From Sphingobacterium gobiense (GTDB lineage: Bacteria > Bacteroidota > Bacteroidia > Sphingobacteriales > Sphingobacteriaceae), in assembly GCF_002980575.1 (NCBI RefSeq), contig NZ_PVBS01000006.1, positions 1 through 64,000 on the forward strand: 64,000 bases of DNA, read 5' to 3'. A program made the position numbers and the translations under genes. Positions 8,597 through 17,753 of this stretch are shown here, piece by piece. Positions within the stretch are counted from its first letter, which is position 1. The number at the start of each line of letters is the position of its first letter. The notes under the pieces were generated by a model. It saw only the letters and a program-made list of their open reading frames with translations, was not told where the DNA came from and did no database searches.

Positions 8597-9522
8597 TATT
8601 CTTTTTTTTGAAAATCTTCATAAGCTAAGGCTATCCCTTCGCGTAGGAGTATTTTATGTCGCCATCCTAATGTGTGTAATTTGTTGATATCCATTAGTTT
8701 GCGAGGGGTTCCGTCGGGTTTTCTTGTATCGAAGTGGACGTCGCCATCGTATCCTACTATTTCGCGCACGAGATAAGCTAGATCGCGGATGCTGATATCC
8801 TCCCCTACACCGACGTTAATAAATTGTTCCTCGTCATAGTTTTGCATTAGAAAAACGCAGGCCTCGCCTAAGTCGTCTGCATACAGAAATTCCCGAAGTG
8901 GTGAACCAGTTCCCCAGATACTCACTTCGCTCAAACCTGCTATCTTCGCCTCGTGGAAACGGCGGATTAGTGCGGGTAACACATGGGAGTTTTGCGGATG
9001 GTAGTTGTCGTTAATGCCGTATAGATTAGTAGGCATTGCTGAAATGAAATTACATCCATATTGCGAACGATATGCTTCACACATTTTAATTCCGGCAATC
9101 TTTGCAATGGCGTAAGGCTCGTTGGTAGGTTCCAATGTGCCTGTCAGTAAATAATCCTCTTGGAGAGGTTGTGGAGCGAGTTTCGGATAAATACAGCTAG
9201 AGCCTAAGAACAGCAGTTTTTTGACTTTCTGAACATAAGCTTGATGAATCACATTTGTTTGGATCATGAGATTCTCGTAAAGAAAATCGGCGCGATAGGT
9301 GTTGTTTGCTACAATGCCGCCGACTTTTGCCGCCGCCAGAAATACGTATTCCGGTTGTTCTTCAGCGAAAAAATCTGCGACCTGAGATTGATTACGCAAA
9401 TCGAGTTCTTTTGACGTGCGTTTGATAAGGTTATGATATCCCTCTTTTTCTAATGCTCTGACAATCGCTGAGCCCACCATTCCACGATGACCCGCAACAA
9501 ATATTTTAGCTTCTTTTTCCAC
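8590..9522 (-). CDS. fcl: GDP-L-fucose synthase
   Basis: 310 residues, extended short-chain dehydrogenase. It converts GDP-4-keto-6-deoxy-mannose to GDP-L-fucose (epimerisation and NADPH reduction). The Rossmann motif GHRGMVGSA is at 11-19, the catalytic set is visible as SSCIYPK near 107 and YAIAK near 136, and the family stretch NLYGINDNYHPQNSHVLPALIRRFHEAK is intact. The partner GDP-mannose 4,6-dehydratase (gmd) is not in the window. It converges with the YtxH cluster and is divergent from trmB. Confidence 0.96.
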   Translation of the reverse strand: MEKEAKIFVAGHRGMVGSAIVRALEKEGYHNLIKRTSKELDLRNQSQVADFFAEEQPEYVFLAAAKVGGIVANNTYRADFLYENLMIQTNVIHQAYVQKVKKLLFLGSSCIYPKLAPQPLQEDYLLTGTLEPTNEPYAIAKIAGIKMCEAYRSQYGCNFISAMPTNLYGINDNYHPQNSHVLPALIRRFHEAKIAGLSEVSIWGTGSPLREFLYADDLGEACVFLMQNYDEEQFINVGVGEDISIRDLAYLVREIVGYDGDVHFDTRKPDGTPRKLMDINKLHTLGWRHKILLREGIALAYEDFQKKEYH

Positions 9523-9531
9523 GTTAAACTA

Positions 9532-9561
9532 TTGATTCCTGCAAATATAAGATTATTTTTG
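9532..9561 (+). promoter_or_regulatory. Promoter of trmB, facing a promoter of fcl
   Basis: On the plus strand TTG at 9532-9534 and TATTTTTG at 9554-9561 are 19 bases apart, placing the start of transcription about 10 bases before the trmB ATG at 9579. On the minus strand TATATTTG (9549-9542) could serve fcl. The two candidate -7 boxes overlap in the 56-base divergent gap. Confidence 0.5.
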
Positions 9562-9578
9562 CGGACAAATTTTTCAGA

Positions 9579-10226
9579 ATGGGTAAAGATAAGTTACGGA
9601 GATTTGCCGAAGTGGCTACTTTTAAAAATGTAGTTCAGTTAGATGCAGGGAAAGATTATAAAGGCGAATGGGCATCTACATTCTTTGGAAATAATAATCC
9701 TGTTGTATTGGAGCTTGCCTGTGGCAAGGGAGAATATACTGTCAACTTGGCGAAAATGTTTCCTCATATCAATTTTATCGGCATCGACTATAAAGGAAAC
9801 CGGATATGGCGAGGAGCAAAAACAGCTTTGGAGGAAGAGATTAACAACGTCGGGTTTTTGCGGATTCAGATAGAAACCATATTGGAACATTTCGAAGAAA
9901 ATGAAATAGCGGAGATTTGGATTACTTTTCCGGATCCTCAACCACAAGAGAGCCGGGAGAAAAAACGGCTGACCAACCCCAGGTTTTTAGAAAAGTATAA
10001 AGCGATTCTGAATGATAATGGCATCATGCATCTAAAAACAGATAACGATGGCTTCTATGCCTATACCATAGAACAGCTTGCATTGTTGGACCTTATTAAG
10101 ATAAAAGAAACTACAGATCTGTACCACTCCGATCTAGTCGACAATGTGCTTTCTATCAAAACATACTATGAGCGGAAATACCTCGCTAACAACAAAAATA
10201 TTAATTATGTACAGTGGCGGTTCTAA
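9579..10226 (+). CDS. trmB: tRNA (guanosine(46)-N7)-methyltransferase
   Basis: 215 residues. SAM-dependent enzyme that makes m7G46 in the variable loop of tRNA. The SAM motif is LELACGKGEYTVNLA near residue 47, followed by FIGIDYKGNRIWRGAK, and the catalytic/tRNA-binding stretch is ITFPDPQPQESREKKRLTNPRFLE near residue 113. In most homologues the stretch reads FPDPWPKxxHxKRR, so QPQESREKKR is the Bacteroidota variant. It is a single-gene unit. Confidence 0.95.
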   Translation: MGKDKLRRFAEVATFKNVVQLDAGKDYKGEWASTFFGNNNPVVLELACGKGEYTVNLAKMFPHINFIGIDYKGNRIWRGAKTALEEEINNVGFLRIQIETILEHFEENEIAEIWITFPDPQPQESREKKRLTNPRFLEKYKAILNDNGIMHLKTDNDGFYAYTIEQLALLDLIKIKETTDLYHSDLVDNVLSIKTYYERKYLANNKNINYVQWRF

Positions 10227-10229
10227 AGA

Positions 10230-10958
10230 CTATCTATCCCTAAACGTATAATAATAATCCTTAATCACGACATCAATAAACTCTTCAGGACGCATTTGGG
10301 GCTTCACGTCTAGTAGTTCTACCAGTTTATTACTTAACGCCAAAATAATATTGTAATCTTTACGTTCGTATCCCTTTTTGTATATATCTTTAATCGTATT
10401 GGCGTCTTTGTCTGACAAACGCATCACCTGAGGGAAGGTAACCGTATATTCTTGTGTAATCTCTGCAAATAGTGTCTGCTGTAAAGCCATGTTTTGTTTC
10501 GTGCTGATGACGCTCGTGTCGGCTGCGATGTCACCGATCCGTTGCGCATGTTTGGTGGCTATGATACTGCTAATCCCCAAGGCGCCTGCACACAGAAAAA
10601 TATCCACGATAGAACATACCCAGCGAATAAAATACTGATATACAGAGGCGCGGGTTCCGTCAATTTTCACGACTTTAATGCGCATAATCATTTTTCCGAT
10701 GGTTTGTCCGTTAAAGAATGTCTCCATAAGAAACGGATAAAAAAACGCAGGCAGCAAAATAAGCATATAGACACCCGCAGTCAACCAAGGGTCGTTTGTA
10801 CTAAAAAGGCCGAGCCGAGATACCGTGTAATAGACCATTATAGCATAACACATAATAATGAAATAATCGACTGCAAAGGCAATGATACGGGAACCGAGCG
10901 AAGCTAAATTGTATTCAAATTTTACGTTCTGTGGCGTATTAATAGAGAGTTTGTGCAT
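10230..10958 (-). CDS. RDD family membrane protein
   Basis: 242 residues. The RDD domain occupies about residues 15-150, with hydrophobic helices near 24-48, 58-82 and 105-135. The conserved positions are seen as LGSRIIAFAVDYFII (R and D of the first helix) and TIGKMIMRIKVVKIDGTRAS. The C-terminal 90 residues are soluble. RDD proteins are of uncertain, possibly ion-transport, function. The gene is divergent from the SpoIIM/DUF4129/DUF4350/MoxR/DUF58 operon, and RDD genes are a standard companion of it in Bacteroidota. Confidence 0.88.
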   Translation of the reverse strand: MHKLSINTPQNVKFEYNLASLGSRIIAFAVDYFIIMCYAIMVYYTVSRLGLFSTNDPWLTAGVYMLILLPAFFYPFLMETFFNGQTIGKMIMRIKVVKIDGTRASVYQYFIRWVCSIVDIFLCAGALGISSIIATKHAQRIGDIAADTSVISTKQNMALQQTLFAEITQEYTVTFPQVMRLSDKDANTIKDIYKKGYERKDYNIILALSNKLVELLDVKPQMRPEEFIDVVIKDYYYTFRDR

Positions 10959-11067
10959 TTTATTAAAACGTTAATATTTCCTATATTAGCTTCGAGTAGG
11001 TGCTACTTTTAGCTTCTCCTATTTACTTTGTTTATTTTATTTAAATATAGAAAATTAGAAAGATATA

Positions 11068-12030
11068 ATGAGAGAAGCATCCTTTATTGAACGAAATAAA
11101 GAAAAATGGATCTTGATTGAAAATAATTTGAGAAATAAGATCAATGTAGATCCCGATATCCTAGCCTCCGATTATATTGAATTGACGAACGATCTGGCAT
11201 ATGCACAGACATTTTATCCGCGATCAAAGACGAAAGATTATCTGAATGAGCTTGCGATACTGGCCCATCAGCAATTGTATCGCGATCAGAAATCATCGGA
11301 GAACCAGTTCAAGCGTTTTGTACAGCAGGAGATTCCAGAAGCCATATGGCAGTTGCGCCGTCCGTTGCTCTATTCTTTACTGATTTTCTGCCTAGCTATC
11401 GCTATCGGATTTATTTCAGCTCAATACGACTTGGATTTCGTACGTTTAATCTTAGGCGATTATTACGTAGATATGAGCATAGCGAACATCGAAGATGGAA
11501 ACCCTGCCGGCGTTTATCAAGGAGGAAGTGAAGTAGGCTCCGCTTTGGCGATTACGATTAATAATGTTCGGGTCGCTTTCCTGGCTTTTGTACTAGGCAT
11601 ATTTTACAGTATAGGTACAGGTTATATCTTATTCAGTAACGGCATCATGGTCGGCGCTTTTCATCATTTATTTTTTCGATACGGCGTCATGCAGGAAGCG
11701 ATGTCGGCTATTTGGATTCACGGAGCTATTGAACTGTCGGTAATTGTCGTTGCTGGAGGCTGCGGTCTTGCAATCGGAAACAGTATATTGTTTCCGAAAT
11801 CCTATACAAGGCTTGAATCGTTCAAAAGAGCGATGAAAACCGCTTCCAAGGTATTAATAAGTACAGTGCCGTTCTTTATCGTAGCGGGATTTCTAGAAGG
11901 TTTCGTGACACGGCATTATCAAGTTTCAATTTGGTTGTGTAGTAGTATTATTTTAGCCTCGTTTATGGCTATTATCTATTTCTATATCATCAGACCTTAT
12001 CAACTGGCAAGAATTAACGGATGGAAATAG
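11068..12030 (+). CDS. Stage II sporulation protein M (SpoIIM) family membrane protein
   Basis: 320 residues. A soluble N-terminal region of about 100 residues precedes five or so hydrophobic helices (starting near 107, 168, 190, 220, 265, 290). The SpoIIM-type core is visible as NNVRVAFLAFVLGIFYSIGTGYILFSNGIMVGAF and the following IWIHGAIELSVIVVAGGCGLAIG. No sporulation is implied; this branch is found in non-spore-formers. It heads the operon and overlaps the next gene by 10 bases. Confidence 0.88.
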   Translation: MREASFIERNKEKWILIENNLRNKINVDPDILASDYIELTNDLAYAQTFYPRSKTKDYLNELAILAHQQLYRDQKSSENQFKRFVQQEIPEAIWQLRRPLLYSLLIFCLAIAIGFISAQYDLDFVRLILGDYYVDMSIANIEDGNPAGVYQGGSEVGSALAITINNVRVAFLAFVLGIFYSIGTGYILFSNGIMVGAFHHLFFRYGVMQEAMSAIWIHGAIELSVIVVAGGCGLAIGNSILFPKSYTRLESFKRAMKTASKVLISTVPFFIVAGFLEGFVTRHYQVSIWLCSSIILASFMAIIYFYIIRPYQLARINGWK

Positions 12031-12938
12031 ACTTCGAATTTCGGAAAGAACGCAAACTAAGTGAAATTGTCCAGGATTTCATCAACCTCTTGCGGCTGGT
12101 GCTAGGGCATTTCTTTCAAACGATTTTGAAACTTGCTATCGTGCCGTTATGCCTTATGTTGATTATTATCTATTACGGAACGACCAAGATCAATTTAACG
12201 ACAACGCAAAGTTGGACAGAATCACTGGGTCTTATATTCGTAGCAATTACAGCGTTATTTACACTTTTGGTGGTGAGTATGGTATTCTTTGGACTAGCCA
12301 TTGAATATTTTATCTTGCTGAAGAATAAGAGGGGAACTGATTTCAATTCTAATGACGTTTGGAAAGCTTTTGTAGCGAATCTAGGCAAATATTTTAAATT
12401 TTTGATAGTAAGCATCTTGGCTGTCGTTATTTTATTTATTCCTATGATGTTCGCTATGATTGTCCTGATGTTTATTCCGCTGGTCGGAAGTTTTGCTGTC
12501 GGAATTTTGGGGTCTTTTATAGGTGTTTGGTTCTTTTGCGCATTTTTGTTCTATCGGGAGGGGTATATGCCGGCTAGTAATGCCATACAACAAAGCTTTT
12601 CTATCTTAAAGAAAAAAATTATCGATTATAGCGTCTCCGCTTATGTCGTAAGTTTGGTATTCCAGACACTTCTGGTGATGCTCACGTTAATACCATCTCT
12701 TATCATCGGGATTATAGCATACAATACCATTGGGTTCGAGACTACATTTTTTGATAGTATAGCCGGACGCCTGTTTACCTCTATTGGCGCTACGTTATTG
12801 GTGTTACTTTATATCGTGTATTATATGTTTACGGTTTTGGTGTCGGGAATTATTTATGAGACCGCAAAAGAAGTGACATACGGCGAAGACGTGTACGAAA
12901 AGATACAGCATCTAGGAAAGGAGGAAGATGGGCAGTAG
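12021..12938 (+). CDS. Uncharacterised multi-pass membrane protein
   Basis: 305 residues with about six hydrophobic segments (for example LAIVPLCLMLIIIYYGT, LIFVAITALFTLLVV and the SILAVVILFIPMMFAMIVLM region). No named domain is recognised. The ATG at 12021 overlaps the SpoIIM-family gene and its end overlaps the DUF4129 gene by 11 bases, so it is translationally tied to both. By position it is the membrane protein that usually lies between SpoIIM and DUF4129 in this conserved cluster. Confidence 0.8.
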   Translation: MEIDFEFRKERKLSEIVQDFINLLRLVLGHFFQTILKLAIVPLCLMLIIIYYGTTKINLTTTQSWTESLGLIFVAITALFTLLVVSMVFFGLAIEYFILLKNKRGTDFNSNDVWKAFVANLGKYFKFLIVSILAVVILFIPMMFAMIVLMFIPLVGSFAVGILGSFIGVWFFCAFLFYREGYMPASNAIQQSFSILKKKIIDYSVSAYVVSLVFQTLLVMLTLIPSLIIGIIAYNTIGFETTFFDSIAGRLFTSIGATLLVLLYIVYYMFTVLVSGIIYETAKEVTYGEDVYEKIQHLGKEEDGQ

Positions 12939-13755
12939 ATTATTTCTTGCCATGCTCGCAATAGGCTTCTTATCTGCTTCATACGCGCAAGATACGGATA
13001 CGATAGAATCCTTACCTCCTCCTCCGACCGAAGATAGTATATCCATGAAAGCATCGGAATATGGGCCGCAGGGTTGGGTAGATTATATGGAGGATGGTTA
13101 TTACGACACCGTTCCACGTATGAATCAAATTCCGCAGGTGGATACAGCGACATATACCAAATTGATCGAGCGCTATCAGGATGAGGAATTTGATTATGAT
13201 AGGAGTAGTCCGAACCGTATCGGTCTATTCAAGAAAATATGGGATAGGCTAGGACGGATGTTGAACAATCTTTTTCCGTCGAGGGAGTATTTTCAGTTTG
13301 CTGATATAGTGTATAAATTACTAGCTGTTGCAGCTTTAGTCCTTTTTGTGTGGATTATCTATCGGGTATTATTTTCAAGTAAGCGTTTATTAATAAAAGA
13401 TAAAAATGATGACGATGTATCCGATGAAGTCAAATTTGTAGAGAAAAATCTCTTGGATATCGATCTCGCAGACTATATTGATAAAGCCCAAAAAGAGCGT
13501 GATTTTGCATTGGCTATTCGTTATCTCAACCTGCTGAATATACAATTATTGGCAAAGCGAGAACTGATTCATTGGAAATATACTAAAACACATGTAGAGC
13601 TTATTGAAGAGATAGCGCACGAAGAACTGAAACGTGATTTTACGCGAAATGTAAATATATATAACCGCGTGTGGTATGGGAACATGCCTGTAGATCAAGC
13701 TAAATACGAGGAATTTGCCCCTTATTTCTTAACTTTTCAATCAAAATGGCGATGA
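12928..13755 (+). CDS. DUF4129 domain-containing protein
   Basis: 275 residues. Signal peptide (about 1-20, ending SASYAQ), a proline-rich and acidic extracytoplasmic stretch, one transmembrane helix (LLAVAALVLFVWIIYRVLF, about 130-148), then a cytoplasmic C-terminal domain with the DUF4129 pattern (AIRYLNLLNIQLLAKRELI ... NRVWYGNMPVD). DUF4129 proteins occur beside transglutaminase or MoxR/DUF58 genes in envelope-related operons; biochemical function is unknown. Overlaps both neighbours. Confidence 0.85.
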   Translation: MGSRLFLAMLAIGFLSASYAQDTDTIESLPPPPTEDSISMKASEYGPQGWVDYMEDGYYDTVPRMNQIPQVDTATYTKLIERYQDEEFDYDRSSPNRIGLFKKIWDRLGRMLNNLFPSREYFQFADIVYKLLAVAALVLFVWIIYRVLFSSKRLLIKDKNDDDVSDEVKFVEKNLLDIDLADYIDKAQKERDFALAIRYLNLLNIQLLAKRELIHWKYTKTHVELIEEIAHEELKRDFTRNVNIYNRVWYGNMPVDQAKYEEFAPYFLTFQSKWR

Positions 13756-14963
13756 AGAGTTCCGGAAAATTTGGTTTTATATTGCTCGGTGTCACCGTGT
13801 TGATTATTGCATTTATTGATTTGGCAAGCGATAAGCAGATCGATTGGTCAAAAACTTATGACCAACGGGATAAAATTCCTTATGGTTTATACATAATCCG
13901 GGAAGAATTGCCCGAAATTCTGGGAAATCAGGTACAGGTAGAAGACTTCACCTCTACAAACTACGATTTTCTGAAAACATTTTTACCGGAGAAAGAACAA
14001 AGTAGTTTGGTGTATATCGTAAATGGATTTTACGAAGGGAAGGAGGTAACGGGAGAGCTGATGAAGTTTGTAGAAAGGGGAGGGGAAGTTTTTATTTCTG
14101 CGAATAACTTTCCACATTACCTTATGGATACACTGGGGATCAAACAACAATTTCACTATCCTTATAACTTTAATGAGGTCATCAATGTGGAAGACCGACC
14201 ATTTTCGTTAGTAGATGGTAAAACCGCTTATTATCCGGATCTCGAGTATCCGGGACTGTTCTGTGAACTGGATACGATAAACACTCAAATTATCGGCTAT
14301 TATGGAGTGGAAGATAAGGAAATACCCAATTTTATTGAGATAAAAAGAGGGAAAGGTCGCTTTCTTTTGCATCTGGGACCGCTCATGTTTACCAATTATT
14401 ACATGTTGTTAAAGACGGAGAACTTTATATATGGAGCAGCTGTGTTGAAATTGCTTTCCAATAAGAAGATCTACTGGTTTGATAGTACCTTTAAGGAGAC
14501 AGAGGAAGCAAAGACGCCCCTACGTGTATTGTTGCAAAACGACGGACTGCGCCAGGGCTGGTATATTTTACTTTTTGGGCTTATCCTGTTTTTATTGTTC
14601 AAAAGTAAGCGGGAACAAAAGGCTGTCCATGTCGTCGAGCCGGAACCAAATCTATCTAAGGAATTTGCGCGTACAATCGCCACTTTATATTATGAGAGCG
14701 GAAATCCGGGCAATCTTATACAAAAGAAAGTAGAATACTTTTTGTATGACATCCGAACGCATTTTCAATTGGATATCCTGCAATTGGAAGATGAAGTTTT
14801 TGCAAAACAATTGTCGCTAAAAACCGGTGTTCCGTTAGACGAGTGTGAAAACTTGATTGAGCTCCTTCTACGATATAGAAAAGTGCGTACGTCTACCGAT
14901 GCCGAATTGGTAGCACTAAATAAAAGAATAGAAGATTTTAAACGTAAAGCGAATATGCTATGA
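13746..14963 (+). CDS. DUF4350 domain-containing protein
   Basis: 405 residues. N-terminal membrane anchor (FILLGVTVLIIAFIDLA), a DUF4350 / GldG-like sugar-binding-type fold region (about 40-240) with YGLYIIREELPEILG, and a second hydrophobic helix (GWYILLFGLILFLLF, about 270-285) before a cytoplasmic helical tail. ATG 13746 overlaps the DUF4129 gene; a second ATG two codons later (13752) is possible. In the conserved operon it is the usual partner of the MoxR ATPase that follows with a 4-base overlap. Confidence 0.85.
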   Translation: MAMKSSGKFGFILLGVTVLIIAFIDLASDKQIDWSKTYDQRDKIPYGLYIIREELPEILGNQVQVEDFTSTNYDFLKTFLPEKEQSSLVYIVNGFYEGKEVTGELMKFVERGGEVFISANNFPHYLMDTLGIKQQFHYPYNFNEVINVEDRPFSLVDGKTAYYPDLEYPGLFCELDTINTQIIGYYGVEDKEIPNFIEIKRGKGRFLLHLGPLMFTNYYMLLKTENFIYGAAVLKLLSNKKIYWFDSTFKETEEAKTPLRVLLQNDGLRQGWYILLFGLILFLLFKSKREQKAVHVVEPEPNLSKEFARTIATLYYESGNPGNLIQKKVEYFLYDIRTHFQLDILQLEDEVFAKQLSLKTGVPLDECENLIELLLRYRKVRTSTDAELVALNKRIEDFKRKANML

Positions 14964-15955
14964 GCGAACTAGAAAATAAATATGAACCCACTTTTGAAAA
15001 CAGAATAGACCTAATCGAGCTGAAAGACAAGATGGGGGCGGTGAAGCAGGAGGTCAAAAAGGTTATTATAGGTCAAGACGAAGTCATTCATAAACTTCTG
15101 ATTGCTATTCTCGCAACAGGCCATTCGTTGATAGAGGGGATGCCAGGTGTTGCAAAAACGTTAACAGCGAAGTTGCTAGCAAAAGCGGTCAAAGGTCAAT
15201 TTAAACGCATACAGTTTACGCCCGATTTGATGCCTTCGGACGTAACAGGATCGTCGGTACTAGACCTAAAGACCAATGAGTTTGAATTTAAGAAAGGTCC
15301 GATTTTCGGTCATATCGTCTTGATAGACGAAATAAACCGCGCCCCCGCAAAAACGCAATCATCTTTGTTCGAGTGTATGTCCGAAAGACAGGTTACTGTG
15401 GATGGTATTACCTATCCCGTGCCAACACCGTTTGTAGTTTTTGCTACGCAGAATCCGATAGAGCACGAAGGAACCTATCGGTTGCCCGAAGCACAATTGG
15501 ACCGTTTCCTGTTCAAGATTAATATTGATTATCCGGCGATAGAGCAAGAATTGGATATCTTGCGTGAGCATCATGCGCAAAAGGCGAACAATAAGGAAGA
15601 TTTAGTACAGCCAGTATTAGCTATCGACGAATTGATCAGCTTTCAGCAGTTGATAAAATCGGTATATGTACACGAAGATGTCTTGACTTACATCGCACAA
15701 GTGGTTTATCATACGCGTTCAAACCCGAACCTTACATTGGGGGCTTCGCCACGTGCTTCAATCGCCTTGTTGGAAGCTTCAAAAGCAAGCGCGGCACTTC
15801 AAGGCAGAGACTTTATTACACCAGATGATGTGAAGTATGTTGCTCCGGCTATATTAGGTCACCGTGTGCTGCTGACTCCGGAAAAGGAAATGGAAGGATT
15901 CACAAGCGATTATATTATCAAACAGATTGTAGACAGTATCGAAATCCCGAGATAA
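14960..15955 (+). CDS. MoxR family AAA+ ATPase
   Basis: 331 residues, the usual length. Walker A is GMPGVAKT near residue 60, Walker B is LIDEINRAPAKTQ near 115, sensor 1 is FATQNPIE near 157 and the lid domain follows. MoxR ATPases act as chaperones that help mature enzyme or envelope complexes together with von Willebrand-type or DUF58 partners. Here the partner is the DUF58 gene, whose ATG overlaps the stop by one base. All nucleotide-binding motifs are intact. Confidence 0.96.
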   Translation: MSELENKYEPTFENRIDLIELKDKMGAVKQEVKKVIIGQDEVIHKLLIAILATGHSLIEGMPGVAKTLTAKLLAKAVKGQFKRIQFTPDLMPSDVTGSSVLDLKTNEFEFKKGPIFGHIVLIDEINRAPAKTQSSLFECMSERQVTVDGITYPVPTPFVVFATQNPIEHEGTYRLPEAQLDRFLFKINIDYPAIEQELDILREHHAQKANNKEDLVQPVLAIDELISFQQLIKSVYVHEDVLTYIAQVVYHTRSNPNLTLGASPRASIALLEASKASAALQGRDFITPDDVKYVAPAILGHRVLLTPEKEMEGFTSDYIIKQIVDSIEIPR

Positions 15956-17283
15956 TGCGTTTTATCCGTAGTCTGTATGTGACCAATAAATTCTTCTATG
16001 CGCTACTCTTATTAGCGACATGCTTTGTGTTGTCTTTTTTTATTAAAGTGTTATTCTCTTTTGTGATTGCGCTTCTTTGGCTGTTTGTGGCGGCATGTGC
16101 ATGGGATATGCTGTTTCTTTACTATCAAAAAAGTAAAATAATTATACAGCGAAATTATCCGGAGAAGCTATCGAATGGTGATGAGAATGATATGGAGATT
16201 CAGTTGACCAGTAGTTATCCTGCCAAAGTCCGTATCCGCCTGTTGGAAGAGTTCCCGATACAGCTGCAACTACGAAACGTGGAATTGAAGTCAGCGATTT
16301 TGCCGCGGGAAATCAAATCGATCCGTTATCAGATCCGTCCGACTTCTCGGGGTATTCATGCTTTTGGAAGATGCCACGCCTTAGTGCATAGGCTCGGTTT
16401 ATTTACAAGAAAGTTTACGTTGAATGAGCCGCTCGAACTAGCCTGCTATCCCTCGTTTATCCAGATGCGGAAATATCAATTGTTAGCGACGACGGATAGA
16501 TTAGTGGAGTTGGGAATTAAGCGCATCCGAAAAATCGGTGCTACCTTGGAGTTTGACCATATACGGGAATATGTCAGAGGTGATGAATATCGTCATCTCA
16601 ACTGGAAAGCAACAGCCAAGCATAAGAAGTTATTAGTTAATCAGTATCAAGAAGAGAAGTCGCAACCTATTTATGCACTCATTGATACTGGGCGGGTCAT
16701 GCGCATGCCTTTCAACGGGTTGACGTTACTCGATTACGCCATTAACTCGACATTGGTGCTGGCGAATGCAGCTATTTTGAAACAAGACCGCGCAGGCATG
16801 CTGACATTTTCCAAAACAGTATCTAACCATATTCCCGCGGAGAAGCGTAATAAGCAGATGCAACTGATTTCCGAAAAACTCTACAATATAACAACCACTT
16901 TCGAAGAAACAGAGTTTGGTAACCTGTATGCTTTCTGCAATAAACATATCAATAAGCGCTCCTTATTGATGTTGTATACCAATTTTGAAACGATAGACGC
17001 TTTGTCACGGCAAATGGCGTATTTGCGTATGCTCGCCAAGACGCATATTGTAGTCGTGGTTGTATTCAAAAATACGGAGTTGATCGATATGGCGAAAGAA
17101 GAAGGGAAGAAAACGATTGATGTATATAACCAAATCATTGCGCAGAAATTTGTACACGAAAAACAGCTTGTTATTCAGGAATTACATAGACAGGGAATCC
17201 AAACCATCTATACGTCTCCCGAGAACTTAACCATCAACGCCATCAACAAATATCTGGAAATTAAAGCGAGAGGGTTGTTGTAA
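15955..17283 (+). CDS. DUF58 domain-containing protein
   Basis: 442 residues. Two N-terminal membrane helices (about 13-33 and 35-52), a beta-rich middle and the DUF58 core with the signature YVRGDEYRHLNWKATAKHKKLLVNQY near residue 202 followed by a von Willebrand A-like fold beginning YALIDTGRVMRM (the DxS metal site of true vWA domains reads DTG here). It closes the SpoIIM-to-DUF58 operon and is convergent with queD, whose stop is one base away. Confidence 0.92.
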   Translation: MRFIRSLYVTNKFFYALLLLATCFVLSFFIKVLFSFVIALLWLFVAACAWDMLFLYYQKSKIIIQRNYPEKLSNGDENDMEIQLTSSYPAKVRIRLLEEFPIQLQLRNVELKSAILPREIKSIRYQIRPTSRGIHAFGRCHALVHRLGLFTRKFTLNEPLELACYPSFIQMRKYQLLATTDRLVELGIKRIRKIGATLEFDHIREYVRGDEYRHLNWKATAKHKKLLVNQYQEEKSQPIYALIDTGRVMRMPFNGLTLLDYAINSTLVLANAAILKQDRAGMLTFSKTVSNHIPAEKRNKQMQLISEKLYNITTTFEETEFGNLYAFCNKHINKRSLLMLYTNFETIDALSRQMAYLRMLAKTHIVVVVVFKNTELIDMAKEEGKKTIDVYNQIIAQKFVHEKQLVIQELHRQGIQTIYTSPENLTINAINKYLEIKARGLL

Positions 17284-17284
17284 G

Positions 17285-17704
17285 CTATAAGCTATATATA
17301 GCAGAACACTTAGCTGTTTCTTCTACTTTGCAGGAAACCAACCGAACGGGATATTCTTTTAATTGTTGCGGGCCGATATGTTCCACCAGGTATTGTGCGA
17401 TGTTTTCGGCTGTGGGATTGAAAGGAACGATCACGAGGCTTTCGCCGGAAACCTCCTGCAATTGAGGCAACAACTCATCTTTTTCCCAGATTAGAAACTT
17501 ATGATCAAAATGTTCTTCCAGCCACTGGCAAAGTGCGGTTTTGATCACGGAGAAATCAAGTACCCGACCTACTTCGTCCAATTGGTCAGCAGCCACTGTG
17601 AAATGTATACGATAGTTGTGACCGTGTAAAAACCGGCATTTACCCTCGTGTCCAACCACACGGTGTCCACAGGATATGTCATGGTATCTTTCTGCAAGAA
17701 TCAT
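17285..17704 (-). CDS. queD: 6-carboxytetrahydropterin synthase (QueD/PTPS family)
   Basis: 139 residues. Makes 6-carboxy-5,6,7,8-tetrahydropterin from dihydroneopterin triphosphate in the queuosine/7-deazaguanine pathway. The zinc-binding and catalytic residues are seen in HDISCGHRVVGHEGKCRFLHGHNYRIH near residue 9-34 (histidines plus the catalytic Cys). The C-terminus has VSCKVEETAKCSAIY, where the Glu matches the family's substrate-binding position. It follows lipB by 46 bases on the same strand and may share its transcript. No queC, queE or queF is in the window. Confidence 0.92.
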   Translation of the reverse strand: MILAERYHDISCGHRVVGHEGKCRFLHGHNYRIHFTVAADQLDEVGRVLDFSVIKTALCQWLEEHFDHKFLIWEKDELLPQLQEVSGESLVIVPFNPTAENIAQYLVEHIGPQQLKEYPVRLVSCKVEETAKCSAIYSL

Positions 17705-17732
17705 CTGTCTTTTAATTTTTTAATCAGTTTTA

Positions 17733-17753
17733 CTCATCACTCATCACTCATCA
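17733..17753. repeat. Three tandem copies of a heptamer, CTCATCA
   Basis: Exactly three head-to-tail 7-base units lie between lipB and queD. The last unit contains the lipB stop codon (TCA at 17751-17753 read as TGA). Read on the minus strand it also creates further stop codons, so a change in copy number would not alter LipB. Confidence 0.9.

Noticed and set aside
11068..12030. Sporulation gene
   Set aside because: SpoIIM-family proteins are common in non-sporulating Bacteroidota within this same operon; no other sporulation genes occur.
17733..17753. CRISPR-like or phase-variable repeat
   Set aside because: Only three 7-base units without spacers. Copy-number change would not shift the lipB or queD frames, so no phase variation is expected.
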